From Dama dama (Eukaryota > Chordata > Mammalia > Artiodactyla > Cervidae), in contig NC_083693.1 of assembly GCF_033118175.1 (NCBI RefSeq), positions 29,087,981-29,151,980 on the forward strand: a stretch of DNA of 64,000 bases. The letters run 5' to 3'. Both the position numbers and the translations under genes were made by a program. Below, piece after piece: positions 22,492-34,306 of the stretch (within the stretch, counting starts at the first letter, position 1; every line of letters starts with the position of its first letter). Below the pieces are notes generated by a model. That model saw only the letters and a list, made by a program, of their open reading frames with translations. It did not search any database and was not told the DNA's origin.

Positions 22492-23699
22492 TCTTGAAGC
22501 AAAGACAAGTCCAGCTAAAAGCCTTGAAAATGATGTTTGTCACTTTTCTAACGCCCAGCATCCATTCCTCCTCTCTAAGGGCACACACATTTCCTTTGGG
22601 GGACGTTCTTCTCTCACAATGCACATAAGTAGTAATTCAAGGTGCCCTGCCCACCCACCCTGAAATTCCCTGCTTCTAGACATCTCCCTCCTGGGACATT
22701 GACTCTTTGCAGGGAGTGATACTGCTGACTGTGTAAAGAGCACATTGCTAGAGCAGCCCCCTGTTTCCTTCCCGGATCCTGTGCTCCTCAAGCCTGCTCC
22801 AGCCTCTCGTCCATTTGGGGAGCACCCCAGCATCCCTCTAATATAAGAGGAGTTAAGTTAGTCGGGGCTGGGTTGTTGCTTTAACCAAAGTATCCTGTTT
22901 GATACAAACATAAAACGCCAAGAAGTGGCTGCTAATGAGCATTTGGTTCACAGGGAGACTTGCTGGGAGTCATGGTGGGGGAATTAATCTCAGACAACAT
23001 ATCCTGAACACCTATTGTGTGCTAACACTGGAGCCAACTTGGTAGAGAGGTGCTGGAGAGAATCAAAGGGAATAATAGCTAAGTCTAGGTCCCAGGGCTA
23101 TAAAGTGGTTTGATCTATTAAAACATCCAAGGGACCCAAGTCCCATAGGGAAGAATCGGTCACCCACAGATTTAGGGCAAAGATGAGCATTAGTCAGCTT
23201 TTTCTCCAACTGTCCTATAAACAGCCCAGCAACCATCTGTCCTTGCTCATGTGAACTCCATCTGCCCAAAGGTGGGGTGTGTGTGTGTGTGTGTGCGCGC
23301 GCCTGTCAGGAGGGATGTGGGTGGGAGGGAGGTCCAAATTTTCCCTTGAGGGCTTTTCCTTTGGGCGATTCTGTTAGTATAGCCAGATGTTGATTATAAG
23401 TATGTTCAGAAGATAAAGACATACAGGCCTCTAGATTTTATTGTGGTCTTCCAACTTCTTTCTTAGTAACAGGATTCATTAACCACTGACCACAGCACGA
23501 CATGGGACAAAAATACCATCTAGATAAGTAAAGAAGTAGAAGACATCACTTCTGCTTTCTGGGAGTCAGGAGTAAAACATGCCCAGATGCTAACTCTTAA
23601 GAGTAACTTTTTAAAATGTACACATGAATGCAAATTAGTATAGTGAAAACTCAGTATTGAAACATGAAGCAAGCTATAAAGTTTTACTATAAGACATAA
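22492..23699. other. Unique intronic DNA with one microsatellite
   Basis: No exon or clear interspersed repeat. The GT/GC run is listed separately. Confidence 0.4.
23277..23302 (+). repeat. (GT)n(GC)n alternating purine-pyrimidine run
   Basis: A GT run passes straight into GCGCGCGC. Such tracts can adopt Z-DNA under torsion, which is known for the sequence class and inferred here. Confidence 0.95.
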
Positions 23700-24312
23700 A
23701 TACCTGAATTTTTGAATGGGACAAGTCAAACTGTAGAGATGTCAATTCTTCCCAAAGTAGTATGTGTTTGGTATGTTACCAATTTAAAAATCCTAAATTT
23801 TTCATAGAACAAGCTAATCCTATAGTTCATCTGGAAACTAAAATGCCAAAAGTCGGCCAAGAAAATGTTGAGTGAGGTAGGCCTGTACTATCAACTCTCA
23901 AAATACTCCATAAAGCTATGCTAATTAAAGGGATACCATATTGGCACAAGAATAGACAAAGAAATTGATGAACCAAAGTAGAAAATGCAGAAACAAATCC
24001 AAATATTTCTTTGAGAACTTGGTATATATTTAAAATGACAGTCAAAAACAGTAGGGAAAGGACCCCACTGTTAAGGGCCATTTATGGTGTAAGGACAATT
24101 AGCTAACTGTCAGGAAAAAAAATGAATGAAATCTTCACATCCTTTTCAAAAATAAGTGGACTTAAAGAGTAATACATTTTTAAAAATTACAGGAATAACA
24201 GAAGTATTGGGAATATACTTATAATTGGGTGTTGGAATACTTTCTTTCAAAACAAAATGCAAAACACAAAGGTTTTAACAGAGAAAAATTAACACATTTA
24301 ACCACAACACAT
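23700..24312 (+). mobile_element. Ancient L1 ORF2 remnant
   Basis: Sense ORF2-like text (GTCAATTCTTCCCAAAGTAG, TTCATCTGGAAACTAAAATG, GCTATGCTAATTAAAGG, CATATTGGCACAAGAATAGA). It has many stops. Confidence 0.8.
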
Positions 24313-24330
24313 AAAATTTATATAAGGTGA

Positions 24331-24770
24331 GATGAAACTGGAGCCCATTATACAGAGTGAAGTAAGCCAGAAAGATAAACACCAATACAGTATACTAACG
24401 CATATATATGGAATTTAAAAAGATGGTAATGATAACCCTATATGCAGGACAGAAAAAGAGACACAGATGTATAGAACAGACTTTTGGACTCTGTGGGAGA
24501 AGGCGAGGGTGGGATGATCTGAGAGAATAGCATTGAAACATGTATATTATCAAGTGTGAAACAGATCACCAGCCCAGGTTGAATGCATGAGACAAGTGCT
24601 CAGGGCTGGTGCACTGGGATGACCCAGAGGGATGGGATGGGGAGGGAGGTGGGAGGGGGGATCAGGATGGGGAACACATGTAAATCCATGGCTGATTCAT
24701 GTCAATGTATGGCAAAAACCACTACAATATTGTAAAGTAATTAGCCTCCAACTAATAAAATTAAATGAAA
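24331..24770 (+). mobile_element. Recent 5'-truncated ruminant L1 with 18-bp duplication
   Basis: L1 ORF2 tail and 3' UTR (GATGAAACTGGAGCCCATTA, CAGATCACCAGCCCAGGTTG, TTAGCCTCCAACTAATAAAA). A perfect 18-bp repeat flanks it (24313-24330, 24771-24788), starting AAAATTTATATAAGG. The good duplication and low divergence indicate a young insertion. Confidence 0.94.
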
Positions 24771-25056
24771 AAAATTTATATAAGGTGAAAGACAAAATTA
24801 AAATATGCAGTACGGTACATGGTAGTTAAAAGAAAAAAGGAGATGTTTTCGGGTGTTGAGATCCCTGACTAGGCCTTTCCCACTTCCACACTAGCTCTCC
24901 TCCCCCAGTCCCTCCATAAAGGGTGGGGAGGTGGGTGGGGATGGTGGTTCTCGGGCCTTACAGCTCTCCTTTCTGCCTCTGGTCATCCCAAACCGTGGCT
25001 GTGAAAGTCATCTCATGATGACTGCAGTAGGTGCTCAGCACATGCTTGTGAAGTTA

Positions 25057-25059
<3 letters not shown>

Positions 25060-25093
<34 letters not shown>
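25060..25093 (+). repeat. (CA)n microsatellite
   Basis: An uninterrupted CA run of about 34 bp. Confidence 0.98.
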
Positions 25094-25095
<2 letters not shown>

Positions 25096-25099
25096 TAAA

Positions 25100-25508
25100 T
25101 GGGATAGTCTGGGAGGAAACCTTTGCAAAATATAATATATATAATAACTTAATGTAGGCATGATAAAAAGGAAAAAAGAAAAGTATAATAGAAAATGGAT
25201 GAAGGATATGAATAGACAGTTCACAGAAAAGAAATACAAATTGCTAATAAGCATATGAATCAAGGAAATGCAAATTCAAATAAGAAACTTTTGGCATAGA
25301 TTGGATCAACCTTAGGAAACACAAACAGAAGTGAAATATCCATTTTTTGCCTATCAAAGTAGCCAAAATGGAAAAGATTGATAACACCAATTGTTGATGA
25401 GAGTGAGGAAGACAGGTACTTTCATATACAATTGGTGGGAATGTAAATTTGTCCCTCTTTTTGGGGATGCAGTTTGGTGATACAATAACATTTAAAATGC
25501 ACATAGCT
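25100..25508 (+). mobile_element. Ancient L1 remnant
   Basis: Sense text with L1 ORF2 features (TGGGAGGAAACCTTTGCAAA, AGCATATGAATCAAGGAAAT, ACAATTGGTGGGAATGTAAA). Confidence 0.75.
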
Positions 25509-25684
25509 CTTTTTTTTTTTTTTTTTTTTAATATTTATTTATCTCTGGCTTCCCTGGATCCTAGTTGTGGCTGTCAGGCTTAGTTGCCCTGTGGTTCGGT
25601 ATCTCCATTGCCCAACCGAGGATCGAACCCAAGGCCACTGCATTGGAAAGTGGATTCTTAGCCACTGGATCACCAGGGAAGTTC
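25509..25684 (-). mobile_element. CHR-type SINE with long T tract
   Basis: A T tract of about 20 leads into AATATTTATTTATCTCTGGC, then ACCGAGGATCGAACCCAAGG and CACTGGATCACCAGGGAAG. Confidence 0.88.
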
Positions 25685-25774
25685 CAGGCTCTAGGTTTTA
25701 TGTCTCATCCTCTCGGCCCCCTCCATATTTCCCCACATCACTGTGTAGTCAAGGCCTGGCTTCTTTATTGCATA

Positions 25775-25984
25775 TGCTTTGCTTAGTCGCTTAGTTGTGT
25801 CTGACTCTTTGTGACCCCATGGACTGTAGCCTGCCAGGCTCCTCTGTCCATGGAATTCTCCAAGCAAGAATGCTGGAGTAGGTTGCTATTCCTTCTTCCA
25901 GGGATCCTCCTGACCCAGGGATTGAACCTGTGTCTCCTGCATTGCAGGTGAATTCTTTACTGCCTGAGCCACCGGGGAAGCCCC
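25775..25984 (-). mobile_element. Bov-tA SINE
   Basis: Complete antisense copy. TCTTTATTGCATA (25762-25774) and TCTTTATAGCATA (25985-25997) match at 12 of 13 bases. Confidence 0.93.
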
Positions 25985-25997
25985 TCTTTATAGCATA

Positions 25998-26815
25998 GCA
26001 CCAGGCTTCCAAGGAGGTACAAGAAGAAGCTGCCAGATTCCTGAAGGACCAGGTCCAGATCTGGGCAGCAGGCCTCCCACCACGTCCTATCAGTCCAAAC
26101 AAATCACAGGCCCGCCTGGACTCACAGGGTGTACAGACGTTTCTAGCTCCTAATGGGAAGAGTGGCTTTCGGGGACAGGAATAGGTAGAATCATTGGCAG
26201 CCGTATTTTCGGATGAAGTACCCCATAGGTAGTTAGAGTAAAACATATTCCTCCATGTATTATTTCAGCAGCATTTCTTAAATGTTTCCATATTCATACA
26301 CACTTCAAATGTTCCGTTGTTTCGGTCCAAATTTCTTCGCTGAGTTAAACCATGTAACTAGGCACCTATTCTGGTTTCTCATTTCTTCATGTTTTTCTTC
26401 TGATCTGTGGATTGGTTATGTAAACAAACAGAAACACACAGTAAAGCGCCACCACAGTAAGTGCTGTGCAGAAACTCAACTGTGTAAGCCCTCGTGTTGT
26501 GTTACCGTGAAGTTAATTAAAGACAGTGTTTTATCAGTAGGTGGTAGTGTCAGAAAATGATAGATTATGAAACCTCCTCTGTGCACAACTGACTGTACAC
26601 TGAAGGTTCCAGATGACCCTGAGGCAGTCACTTGTTCTCATATACAAACAAGCATGCACATACTCACACACGACTTGAGAATTTCATCCCAACCCAGTCT
26701 GAGAACAGTGCTAAGTAGCCTGGAAAGAGATCAGCAGCCAAACCAATCATGCCACAGCCAAGTTCACGTTATTATGATGCATATGATATTTTAATCATAT
26801 CTTTGTCTTTTCAGA
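25998..26815. other. Unique intronic DNA
   Basis: No recognised repeat or exon. Confidence 0.4.
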
Positions 26816-27010
26816 GGGCTTCCCTTGTGGCTCAGCTGGTAAAGAATCCACCTGCAGTGCAGGAGACCCTGGTTTGATTCCTGGGTTAGGAAGATTCCCC
26901 TGGAGAAGGGAAAGGCTACTCACTGCAGTATTCTGGCCTAGAGAATTCCATGGACTGTATAGTCCATGGGGTTGCAAAGAGTCGGACACGACTGAGCGAC
27001 CTTCACTTTT
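26816..27010 (+). mobile_element. Bov-tA SINE
   Basis: GGCTTCCCTTGTGGCTCAGC head, TTTGATTCCTGGGTTAGG, and GAGTCGGACACGACTGAGCG end. Confidence 0.92.
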
Positions 27011-27313
27011 CACACCAGTGGGTCTGTACTCTTCATCCTCAAGTCCTCCCTACGTGTTTAGTGTGTCTAGTTCCATGAGGACAGACACAAGGGAGAATGA
27101 GTCTGGCTCCTGCGGGTGGCAGGGAGGAGTGTTCTTGAAAAGAGTGTATTTTAATGAAGCCTCAGGAGTGCCAGAATGGAGTTAGGTTGGGGGTGCCTTG
27201 CCAGGGGACACAGAGAAGGGGCAGTTCCCCCAACAATCTGATTGGAAGTGACTCTTAAGAGGCAGGTAGTAGCTGGGCAGGAGAAAAAATTGGATGTAAA
27301 AAGTGAGAAGGAG

Positions 27314-27535
27314 GGACTTCCAATGCGGGAGACGCAGATTCAATCGCTGGTCAGGGAACTAAGATCCCACACGCCACAGGGCTACTAAGCCCACCTGCCA
27401 CAACTACTACAAAAACCACAACTAGAGAGAAGGCCAAACACCGTGACAAAGAGCCTGCCTGGGGCAACTGAGACCCAACGCAGCCAAAAAGAAATACGTA
27501 TAATTTTTTAAATGAATAATTATTTAAAAGAAAGA
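27314..27535 (+). mobile_element. CHR-type SINE with internal loss near the head
   Basis: GGACTTCC is joined directly to AATGCGGGAGACGCAG, so the first part of the tRNA-like head is deleted. The rest runs to CAACGCAGCCAAAAAGAAAT. GAGAAGGAG flanks it at 27305-27313 and 27536-27544. Confidence 0.85.
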
Positions 27536-27544
27536 GAGAAGGAG

Positions 27545-28196
27545 AGAGCATTCCAGGCAGAAGAAACAGCTTGAGCAAAGGTAGTTGGGATAAAAATAGC
27601 TCCTGGGTGGGGCTGGGCCAGTGGTTCAGGTATTTTGGAGCTTAGGCAGAAAGGGTCGGCAGTCACCAGAGTGTGGTGGGCCTCCTAAGCCAAGCTACTG
27701 GGACTCAAGCAGTGGAGGACTGTGGCCAGGTTTATATGTTAGTTATCTCTCCACTGGTCGGGGAATGCCAGAGTCAGCGGGAACAAGACTAGAGGCTAAG
27801 AGGCCACTTGAGGGGGACAGATGCCAAGATTCAGAGGTGCTGACAAGACCTTGAATCTGAAGCATGGCCTCTCAGGGTCATCACATGTGTCATGATTATA
27901 CAGGAAATCTGTGACTGGCCAAATGGAAATTTTATTCTTTTGTCATCTTCTCTAAGATTATATTGTATTCCAAACAGGATCAGAAAATAAGTAGATGAAA
28001 TTTAACCCATTCTTCTGACATTTTTAACCTCAGAACATTTCCATTTTTAGTTTACATTATAAACAAAATTTTCTCCCAACTTTTCCTCCAGGAGAGATTG
28101 GAAGTTTAGTTTCTTGGACCACTCCCCTACCCCTATGCACAATTTATTGTCCAATTTAGTAGTCTGACGGTCATCCTCATCATTTTTCAACAAGGT
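27545..28196. other. Unique intronic DNA
   Basis: No recognised repeat or exon. Confidence 0.4.
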
Positions 28197-28411
28197 TTTT
28201 GTTGTTTAGTTGCTTAGTCGTCGTGTCTGACTATTTAGCAACCCCCATGAACTGTAGCCTGCCAGTTTCTTCTGTCCACGGGATTTCCCAGGCGAGAATA
28301 CTGGAATGGGTTGCCATTTCCTACTTCAGGGGATCTTCCCAACTCAGGGATTGAACCCAGGTCTCCTGCATTGCAGGTGGATGCTTTACCACCGAGTCGC
28401 CTGGGAAGCCC
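28197..28411 (-). mobile_element. Bov-tA SINE
   Basis: Antisense Bov-A body (CCCCCATGAACTGTAGCCTG) and tRNA head (TTGAACCCAGGTCTCCTGCA, ending CCTGGGAAGCCCC). Confidence 0.92.
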
Positions 28412-29800
28412 CTAAGTAGTCTGAAACCCTCCATAAATTCTGTTATCTAAATCTTGTCTAGTATTCAACTGTCCAACGGACATTATTTTTATAGGCCTGC
28501 TTTCTGTTGCTGTCATAATCCACTCATCTCATAAACGCTTTTGCCTGCTTTCCAAAGGCCGTGGCCTCTGCACTGAGATTTGCACCTGTGGTGTGACATT
28601 GGCAAGTGGTTTCATGTCCTTAGGTTTTAAAATACTCTTCCTTGTCCTCCCTGCCCCCATAGAAGAAGCATGTCTGGGAACTGGCTTGCTTGAGGTAATA
28701 ACTTCCCTTCTCTTAAATCTTGTGGTGAATTAATCAACAGAGTTAATGAATAACAGGAAAAAAAAAAAGAGTAAATCTGGTTTAAGGAGAGGATCTAGGA
28801 TCATCTGGTCTGATAGAAAAGATAGTCTCGAATCGGCAAACACACATTAAGGTAAATTCTTAACAAAGTGTTCACCACTGTGATACGCTACAGAGATGAA
28901 AGGTTGACGTCAGTACCAAATCCTGCTTGACCATCAAGCTGGGGCTCAAAGCCAAAGAAGAGAAACAGATAGCATTTTCAGGAGATGGGATCATCTGGCA
29001 AACTGTGATTGTGAACTGTAATCATTTCTTAATTGTAACTTGGAGCACCTTGTTTTTCCCAGTAATTAACTAGTTTGTGATTTTTGCACTTCCCTCTGAC
29101 GACCAGAGTCACTGTGTTTTCACGAAGGACAGTTGTTAGGGTGGTGTCGTGCCTTGCTTGTGCTAACAAGACTTTATCCTTCATTAATCCAACAAATATT
29201 TACATTGCTCTGCCCTTCCAGCACATTCTCCGGAGCATACGATGCTGCCCCCCCAACACACACAGACACGCACAAGTCACTCGACAGACTCTCAGGAGCT
29301 TTGCAGCCCTTCCCAGTTTAACAAAGGCAGCAGGTTTGTGTTCATGGGGTCACCCCTGCAGCTGTGGCTGCCTTATTAGAGGAAGGCAAAGAAGTGAGCA
29401 TTTAGTGTGCGTAGGCGCCTGCTAGCTATTTTATATACGTTAGCTCATTTGATAATGAGGCTAACCCTGTCAAGTAGCATGTGTTCAAAATGTACTAGTT
29501 GCTTTCTTTCTGTTCTACATTATGGAAATAACCCATGTTGAATTAATTAACACCTTCAATTTGAAATCCTGTCTATATAAGCATGTCCTGGTTGATTTCT
29601 AAAGCTAATCTGATGCATCAGTGGGAAAAGGAGTAAATCATGGCCTGGATGTAAGGTTGAAAAAAATATCCTATTTGTGCTTAGTGGACAGAATTTGTCA
29701 GGGGAAAAAAAAAAGGTTGAAAAGCTTTTGTTCCAAGAGATTTTTAGAGCATAATTCCAAGAGTGTGGGAAAATTGACCTCTCCTCTCCTTCTTTCTTAG
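28412..29800. other. Unique intronic DNA upstream of an ABHD2 exon
   Basis: No recognised interspersed repeat. It ends in the acceptor region CTCCTCTCCTTCTTTCTTAG (29781-29800). Confidence 0.5.
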
Positions 29801-29976
29801 ATATATCCCGCCATTGATCTGGGGGAAAAGTGGACACATCCAAACAGCCTTGTACGGGAAGATGGGAAGGGTGAGGTCGCCACACCCGTATGGGCACCGG
29901 AAGTTCATCACCATGTCTGATGGAGCCACTTCGACCTTTGACCTCTTCGAGCCCTTGGCTGAGCACTGTGTGGGAG
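29801..29976 (+). CDS. ABHD2: ABHD2 coding exon (residues about 66-123)
   Basis: ABHD2 is an alpha/beta-hydrolase-fold serine lipase, known as a monoacylglycerol lipase that hydrolyses 2-arachidonoylglycerol and as the progesterone-responsive enzyme of sperm membranes. This exon encodes 58 full codons, from YIPPLIWGKSGHIQTALYG to FDLFEPLAEHCVG, read with one leading base that finishes the preceding Glu codon and one trailing base. It is the segment leading into the hydrolase core and holds no catalytic residue. The acceptor follows a strong pyrimidine tract ending TTAG. The donor is GTGAGC at 29977. The first base of the next Asp codon is left over and is completed exactly by the exon at 32849. 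The protein match is essentially identical to the mammalian family, so identity is very secure. The exon boundaries are inferred from splice signals and frame. Confidence 0.97.
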
Positions 29977-30289
29977 GTGAGCTAGTTCAGGTTGTGGGAT
30001 TGGGCCAGCACTCAGAGAGTGAGCATTAATCCCTGAGGGAGCTCAGTATAAATGCTCAAGCCACTGACTGTCACCATCGCATCCAGGGGGCCCACAGGAC
30101 ATCAGCTGAGGTGCATCACTTAGCTACCACCTGCAAGGACTGGCTCCAGTGTGTGCTGGCCGAGTGCCTTGTAGGGCTCTGCAGAGAGCATTGTTGAATA
30201 CGGTTTTTTAGTCCTCTTGTGAAATAGAAAGGCTTGTGTAAGAATCTGGAGCCCAGTATCAGATCTCTGGTTTGATAATGGCAATAGAA

Positions 30290-30420
30290 GCTGGACTAGT
30301 CTAAGTGTTTCATATATACTATCATCTCATTTAATCTTCGCAACCACCCTGAAAAGTCAGTGCCTTATTATCCCTACTTTACTGATGAGGAAACCAAAGT
30401 TTATAGATGCAGTGTAGCTA
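30290..30420 (-). mobile_element. MIR SINE (ancient)
   Basis: CATCTCATTTAATCTTCGCA, ATTATCCCTACTTTACTGAT and GAGGAAACCAAAG match the antisense MIR core. Confidence 0.75.
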
Positions 30421-30814
30421 GTCTTCTTTGTTGGACAACAGCAGGTAACAAAGGCTCTCAGGTACCCTCTGCTTAGGTTTTCAGGGGTCTGGGACACCTA
30501 TTTCTCAGAAACCACAGTTTCTATTGCTGATAAAGCTCTCATTGTTCTGTCCAGGCTGCACAATAAACAGGCATTAAAAAGCTTCACAATGAAGACTTTT
30601 GAGGAAGTGGAGTCAGATGGCAGCATCCTCTGACTGTTGTTTCTACCAGAAGAGAACATGTATTTTGATTTCTATAGTATTCAAAGTCACCTGTTTTTTT
30701 TTTTTTTTTACTAGGAGCTCAGTAAATATTTAGGGGTGAATTCCAGTAAGTATATTATGATAGCTCTCAGTTATTTAAAGCACTTAGAACTGCTGAGTAG
30801 CTAGTGACAACATA

Positions 30815-31075
30815 GCTTATGTTCCCTCTGTCAGGCATGCTTGTCCCAGACTTTCACATTGACTTAGCTCTGAGCGCCAGTGTCACCTCCTCATAGGGAT
30901 GGTCCCTGATCCTTCCCAGGAAATCCATCACACCTTCCTGCTCAGGTTCTTCATGGTACCTGCCACTCTCTAAACTTATTTGTGTGGTTGTTTATCTGTC
31001 TGCTAGAATGTTGGAATCCTCTGGAGTCCAATAAAGAGTCACAGAAGGAATGAATAAATGAATAAGTTGGGAGTT
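30815..31075 (+). mobile_element. L2 LINE 3' end (ancient)
   Basis: GTGTCACCTCCTCATAGGGA, GGTCCCTGATCCTTCC and a GAATGAATAAATGAATAA terminus follow the L2 3' end. Confidence 0.7.
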
Positions 31076-31439
31076 CACAGTGTGTTTATAGTCTTGTAGC
31101 TGATCTTTCAAATATTTACTTCTCTACCAAACCCAGTTAAATATTTTTTTTCCCTTGCATCTAATGCTCTTCTTCTCCTATTGAAGCACAAAATTTAATT
31201 TAACCAGTCTGCTCTTCTAGGACAGAGGTAGAAAGTTGTAAAAGACAAAACTTTTATTCTTTTTTTTTTCCAACCTGTCTCTGTCTTTCTATCACCCCTA
31301 TGCCCAGAAAGAATTGATGAAGGTAGTTCTGGAAAGCAGTATTTGCATCCAAGAAATGCTTTAAGGAACGAAGCCCTTTTTTCCCCCTTTTTTGATTTTT
31401 TTCTGACAACAAAAGGAATAAACACTCACTTTAAAAAAT

Positions 31440-32420
31440 GTAAATAACACAGAAACTTTTTTTAAAAAAGAGAAAATAATCATCAATAATCCTACACCCT
31501 GCATACCACTGTTAACATTTTGTTCCATTTACCTTCAGTTCTATGTAAAATAGAACTGAATAATTTCAATTACTATACATTAAAGTATATTCCCATATCA
31601 TTAAAAGTCTAAAATGTCTTTAATAACAAAAGTTTAATGATTGCTTAATAGTCTACCATGTGGTCATGACATAATTTAATCATTCTATTTTTGAACATTT
31701 AGCTTGCTTATAATTTTGTTATTCTTAAGTAATCCTTTGATAAGCATACTTATTCATAAAATTTAAGGCAGGATTCCAAAAATTGCAATTTCAAGGTTTA
31801 TTAAAAATTTTAATGTTCTTCATACATTATTGCATAAGAATTTAAAAATTATTTGTCTCAACTTTTAGAAGGAAAATTTATGATTAAATTTAATAACCTA
31901 AATACCACTTTTCTTTTAAAGAAAAATGCATGTGTATATTTTCAAGTAGGTAGTTCATACTCATGGTAGAAAATTCAAAAGTTAGTAAAGGACATACAGT
32001 AAAAGCGTAAGTTTCTCTCCCACCCTTACACCCCAGTGGTACCAACTGTTAGGACTCATGTGTATGATTCCAGAGCTAGTGGATGCATTTATAAATATAG
32101 ATGTCTTCCCCCACCCCCAAATGATAGCACATCATAGCCTTTTTTTGCATCTTGCTCTTTTCTACTTAATACCTATTGGAGAGCTTGCCTTAGCAGTGTA
32201 CATAAAGATGTCTCATTATTTTTAAAGACTACATAATATTTCTTCATTTGGATATGCAAAAACTTATTTAACCAGACTCCTGTTTCTGGTCATGTACATT
32301 ATGTTCAGATTTTTGCCATTACTGCAGATGTATTGCTTTGTGTATGTACCATATATTTGTAGAATTAATACCTGAAAGTAAAATTGCTGGATCAAAGAAG
32401 TCCGTGCAAACACAACTTTT
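31440..32420 (-). mobile_element. Old L1-like tract
   Basis: AT-rich, diverged text with fragments such as CACTGTTAACATTTTGTTCC, TTTTTGCATCTTGCTCTTTT and AAAATTGCTGGATCAAAGAA that occur in antisense mammalian L1M-type elements. Boundaries are approximate. Confidence 0.5.
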
Positions 32421-32848
32421 TATTTTTCTGTTTATTGATTCATTCATACAGAATTTCATATAGAAATTAAGAGTGATGCTCAGAAATTTGTATGGCAGTT
32501 TGACAGAGTAATTTTATATCTGTTGAATCTAGTAATAAAAAATTGAGATTTGCATTTCCTCATTTTGTTTTTCTAGTTATTAATTTTTACTGTATTTTAT
32601 TTTTCAAAAGCATCTGTCCATATGGATTGGAACTTTTTAAGAACTGACCCTTCACCATAAATAATTTGAGAAGCACTGACATAGACAGTTCCAGCTAGAA
32701 GGGAAAGTTACTCTGTCTCAGAGAGTAGAGTGAAAAGATGAATGTTAAATTCTCTCCTACTGTTTTCTAAGCCAGTAAAGTGTAATTGTGTCCACTTACC
32801 ACGTCAGTATTTATTGGCTATCTCAGAATCTCCTTCTCCACCCTACAG

Positions 32849-33016
32849 ATGACATCACCATGGTCATCTGCCCTGGAATTGCCAATCACAGCGAGAAGCA
32901 GTACATCCGCACCTTTGTCGACTATGCCCAGAAAAATGGCTATCGGTGCGCTGTGCTGAACCACCTGGGCGCCCTACCCAACATTGAACTGACCTCGCCA
33001 CGCATGTTCACCTACG
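32849..33016 (+). CDS. ABHD2: ABHD2 coding exon (residues about 124-180)
   Basis: Encodes DDITMVICPGIANHSEKQ onwards to IELTSPRMFTY plus the first base of Gly180. The first two bases complete Asp124. The stretch MVICPGIANHSE is the strand and turn that in this fold precedes the oxyanion-hole region (an inference from fold position). The following NGYRCAVLNHLG is the next core strand. The acceptor is CCCTACAG and the donor GTAAGC at 33017. The exon is 168 bp with phases 1 and 1 at its borders, consistent with its neighbours. No stop or frameshift is present and codon use is ordinary mammalian. Both neighbouring introns are long, that downstream being the longest in the window. An open frame continues into the intron (to 33123), but this reflects chance read-through past the donor. 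Confidence 0.97.
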
Positions 33017-33639
33017 GTAAGCTGGGGCCACGGCCAAGCGGAGTCCCCCCCCAACCTTTTTTTTTTTTTTCCTATTCCCACTGCATTTGTGCTGCTACGT
33101 CTGCGTCTGCCTTACTTTTCTGAGTTTAGAGTTTGTGCCCATGTGCAAGAGCTGGTGAGGCACACAATTGTAACAGCAGGGCATTTAAGAAGCTACGCCT
33201 CCCAATAGCAGCTCGGTGGGGCGCTGGAACCACCCTCCTCTCATGCCATCTCAGGAGCAGGAGCTAAAACTCACGGGGGAGGGTCTTGCACAGCGCCCCC
33301 TGTTGGTAAGTTAGTGCCCTTCACTCACCCCTCAGGACTCTTGTGACTGGCAGGCAAGCGTTGTGATGAGGCTGGTGAATGCCAGTGAGAAGGGAATCTG
33401 GTACCTTAACAACCCAGTGGCTTTCAGGCTGCTTGAGGACAGAAATTGAATCTCATATTTAAACACATGCTTCTTGCCTTTAATTGAAGTCCTGTGTTAG
33501 GTAAGGCTCTGTTCTGGACTGCTCATTCTTGAATCTTATTTAACTCTCCCTTCAGATTAACTGTGAACACTCATAAATAATAAACACTTAAAATATGTGT
33601 CTGTATATATGTACCAGCCTGTGGGGTGTTCATAAGTAA
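33017..33639. other. Unique intronic DNA after the donor
   Basis: A C-run and T-run lie at 33045-33071. Otherwise nothing recognised. Confidence 0.45.
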
Positions 33640-34110
33640 ATCAATTATAATGTGTTTTCATGGGAAACAAATGAAAATTATATCTATAGTCTCATCATAA
33701 CTTTCTATTTCTTCATCCTCCCATTCTTTGATCTATGTGTACAGTTTTTGAGTGCAGTCATAGGATGTACATCTATGGTGACTTAATTTAAATAATTTTA
33801 TATTCACTAACATAAAGATGCATAGTCATTTAATCTTTTTAAGGAGCCACCTTGCTGTGATTACCCTGTTATAGTTTATTTAACCATTCCTCTTTGTAGT
33901 CGTTTAGGTTATTTAAAGTTTATCAGCATTTTAAATAATGAGGCTATGAATATTTTTACATAGAATCTTTTTCTTCTCTTTAATGACTTCTTGGGAGCAA
34001 ATTTCCAGGAGTAGAATTTTTAGAGTCAGCATTTCTTATGCATATTTATACATATTGTCAGATTGTCCTCCAGCAAGGTTGTTCCAGTTTATTCTGCCCT
34101 TGGTGGCATG
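33640..34110 (-). mobile_element. Old L1-like tract
   Basis: Antisense L1M-like fragments (TAACCATTCCTCTTTGTAGT, AATAATGAGGCTATGAATAT, TTGGGAGCAAATTTCCAGGA, GTCAGATTGTCCTCCAGCAA). Boundaries approximate. Confidence 0.55.
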
Positions 34111-34306
34111 TAAGGGCAGGTAGGGAAGCGTGAGCGGGTTCACCTGCTCTGTGCCTGGCTGGGGGGGCTCCCCATCCCGCTCCTCCTCAGTATGCACTCC
34201 CACCTAAAGACACCCATTTTACAGACTCTCTTCTGTACAACAGTTTGTTTAGTGGCTTGAAGATATAGGTGAAACCCCAGATTTACATATAAGACAGGAA
34301 CATGGG

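Larger units (their letters stand above)
1..29800 (+). other. ABHD2: ABHD2 intron (3' part), upstream of first exon in window
   Basis: This stretch precedes the first recognisable ABHD2 exon and ends in a good acceptor (pyrimidine-rich tract then TTAG at 29797-29800). No reading frame in it matches the N-terminal ABHD2 residues (membrane anchor and residues 1-65), so that exon should lie before position 1. The content is repeats and unique intronic DNA, listed separately. That it is intron is inferred from the partial gene. Confidence 0.85.
29977..32848 (+). other. ABHD2: ABHD2 intron, 2872 bp
   Basis: Bounded by GTGAGC and CCCTACAG. It contains a MIR, an L2 3' end and a long old L1-like tract, listed separately. 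It carries no Bov-tA, BovB or CHR copy that I can see, unlike the other long introns. Confidence 0.9.

Noticed and set aside
1..29800. Possible upstream ABHD2 coding exon (membrane anchor) in the window
   Set aside because: No frame shows the N-terminal residues. The first matching frame is at 29801.
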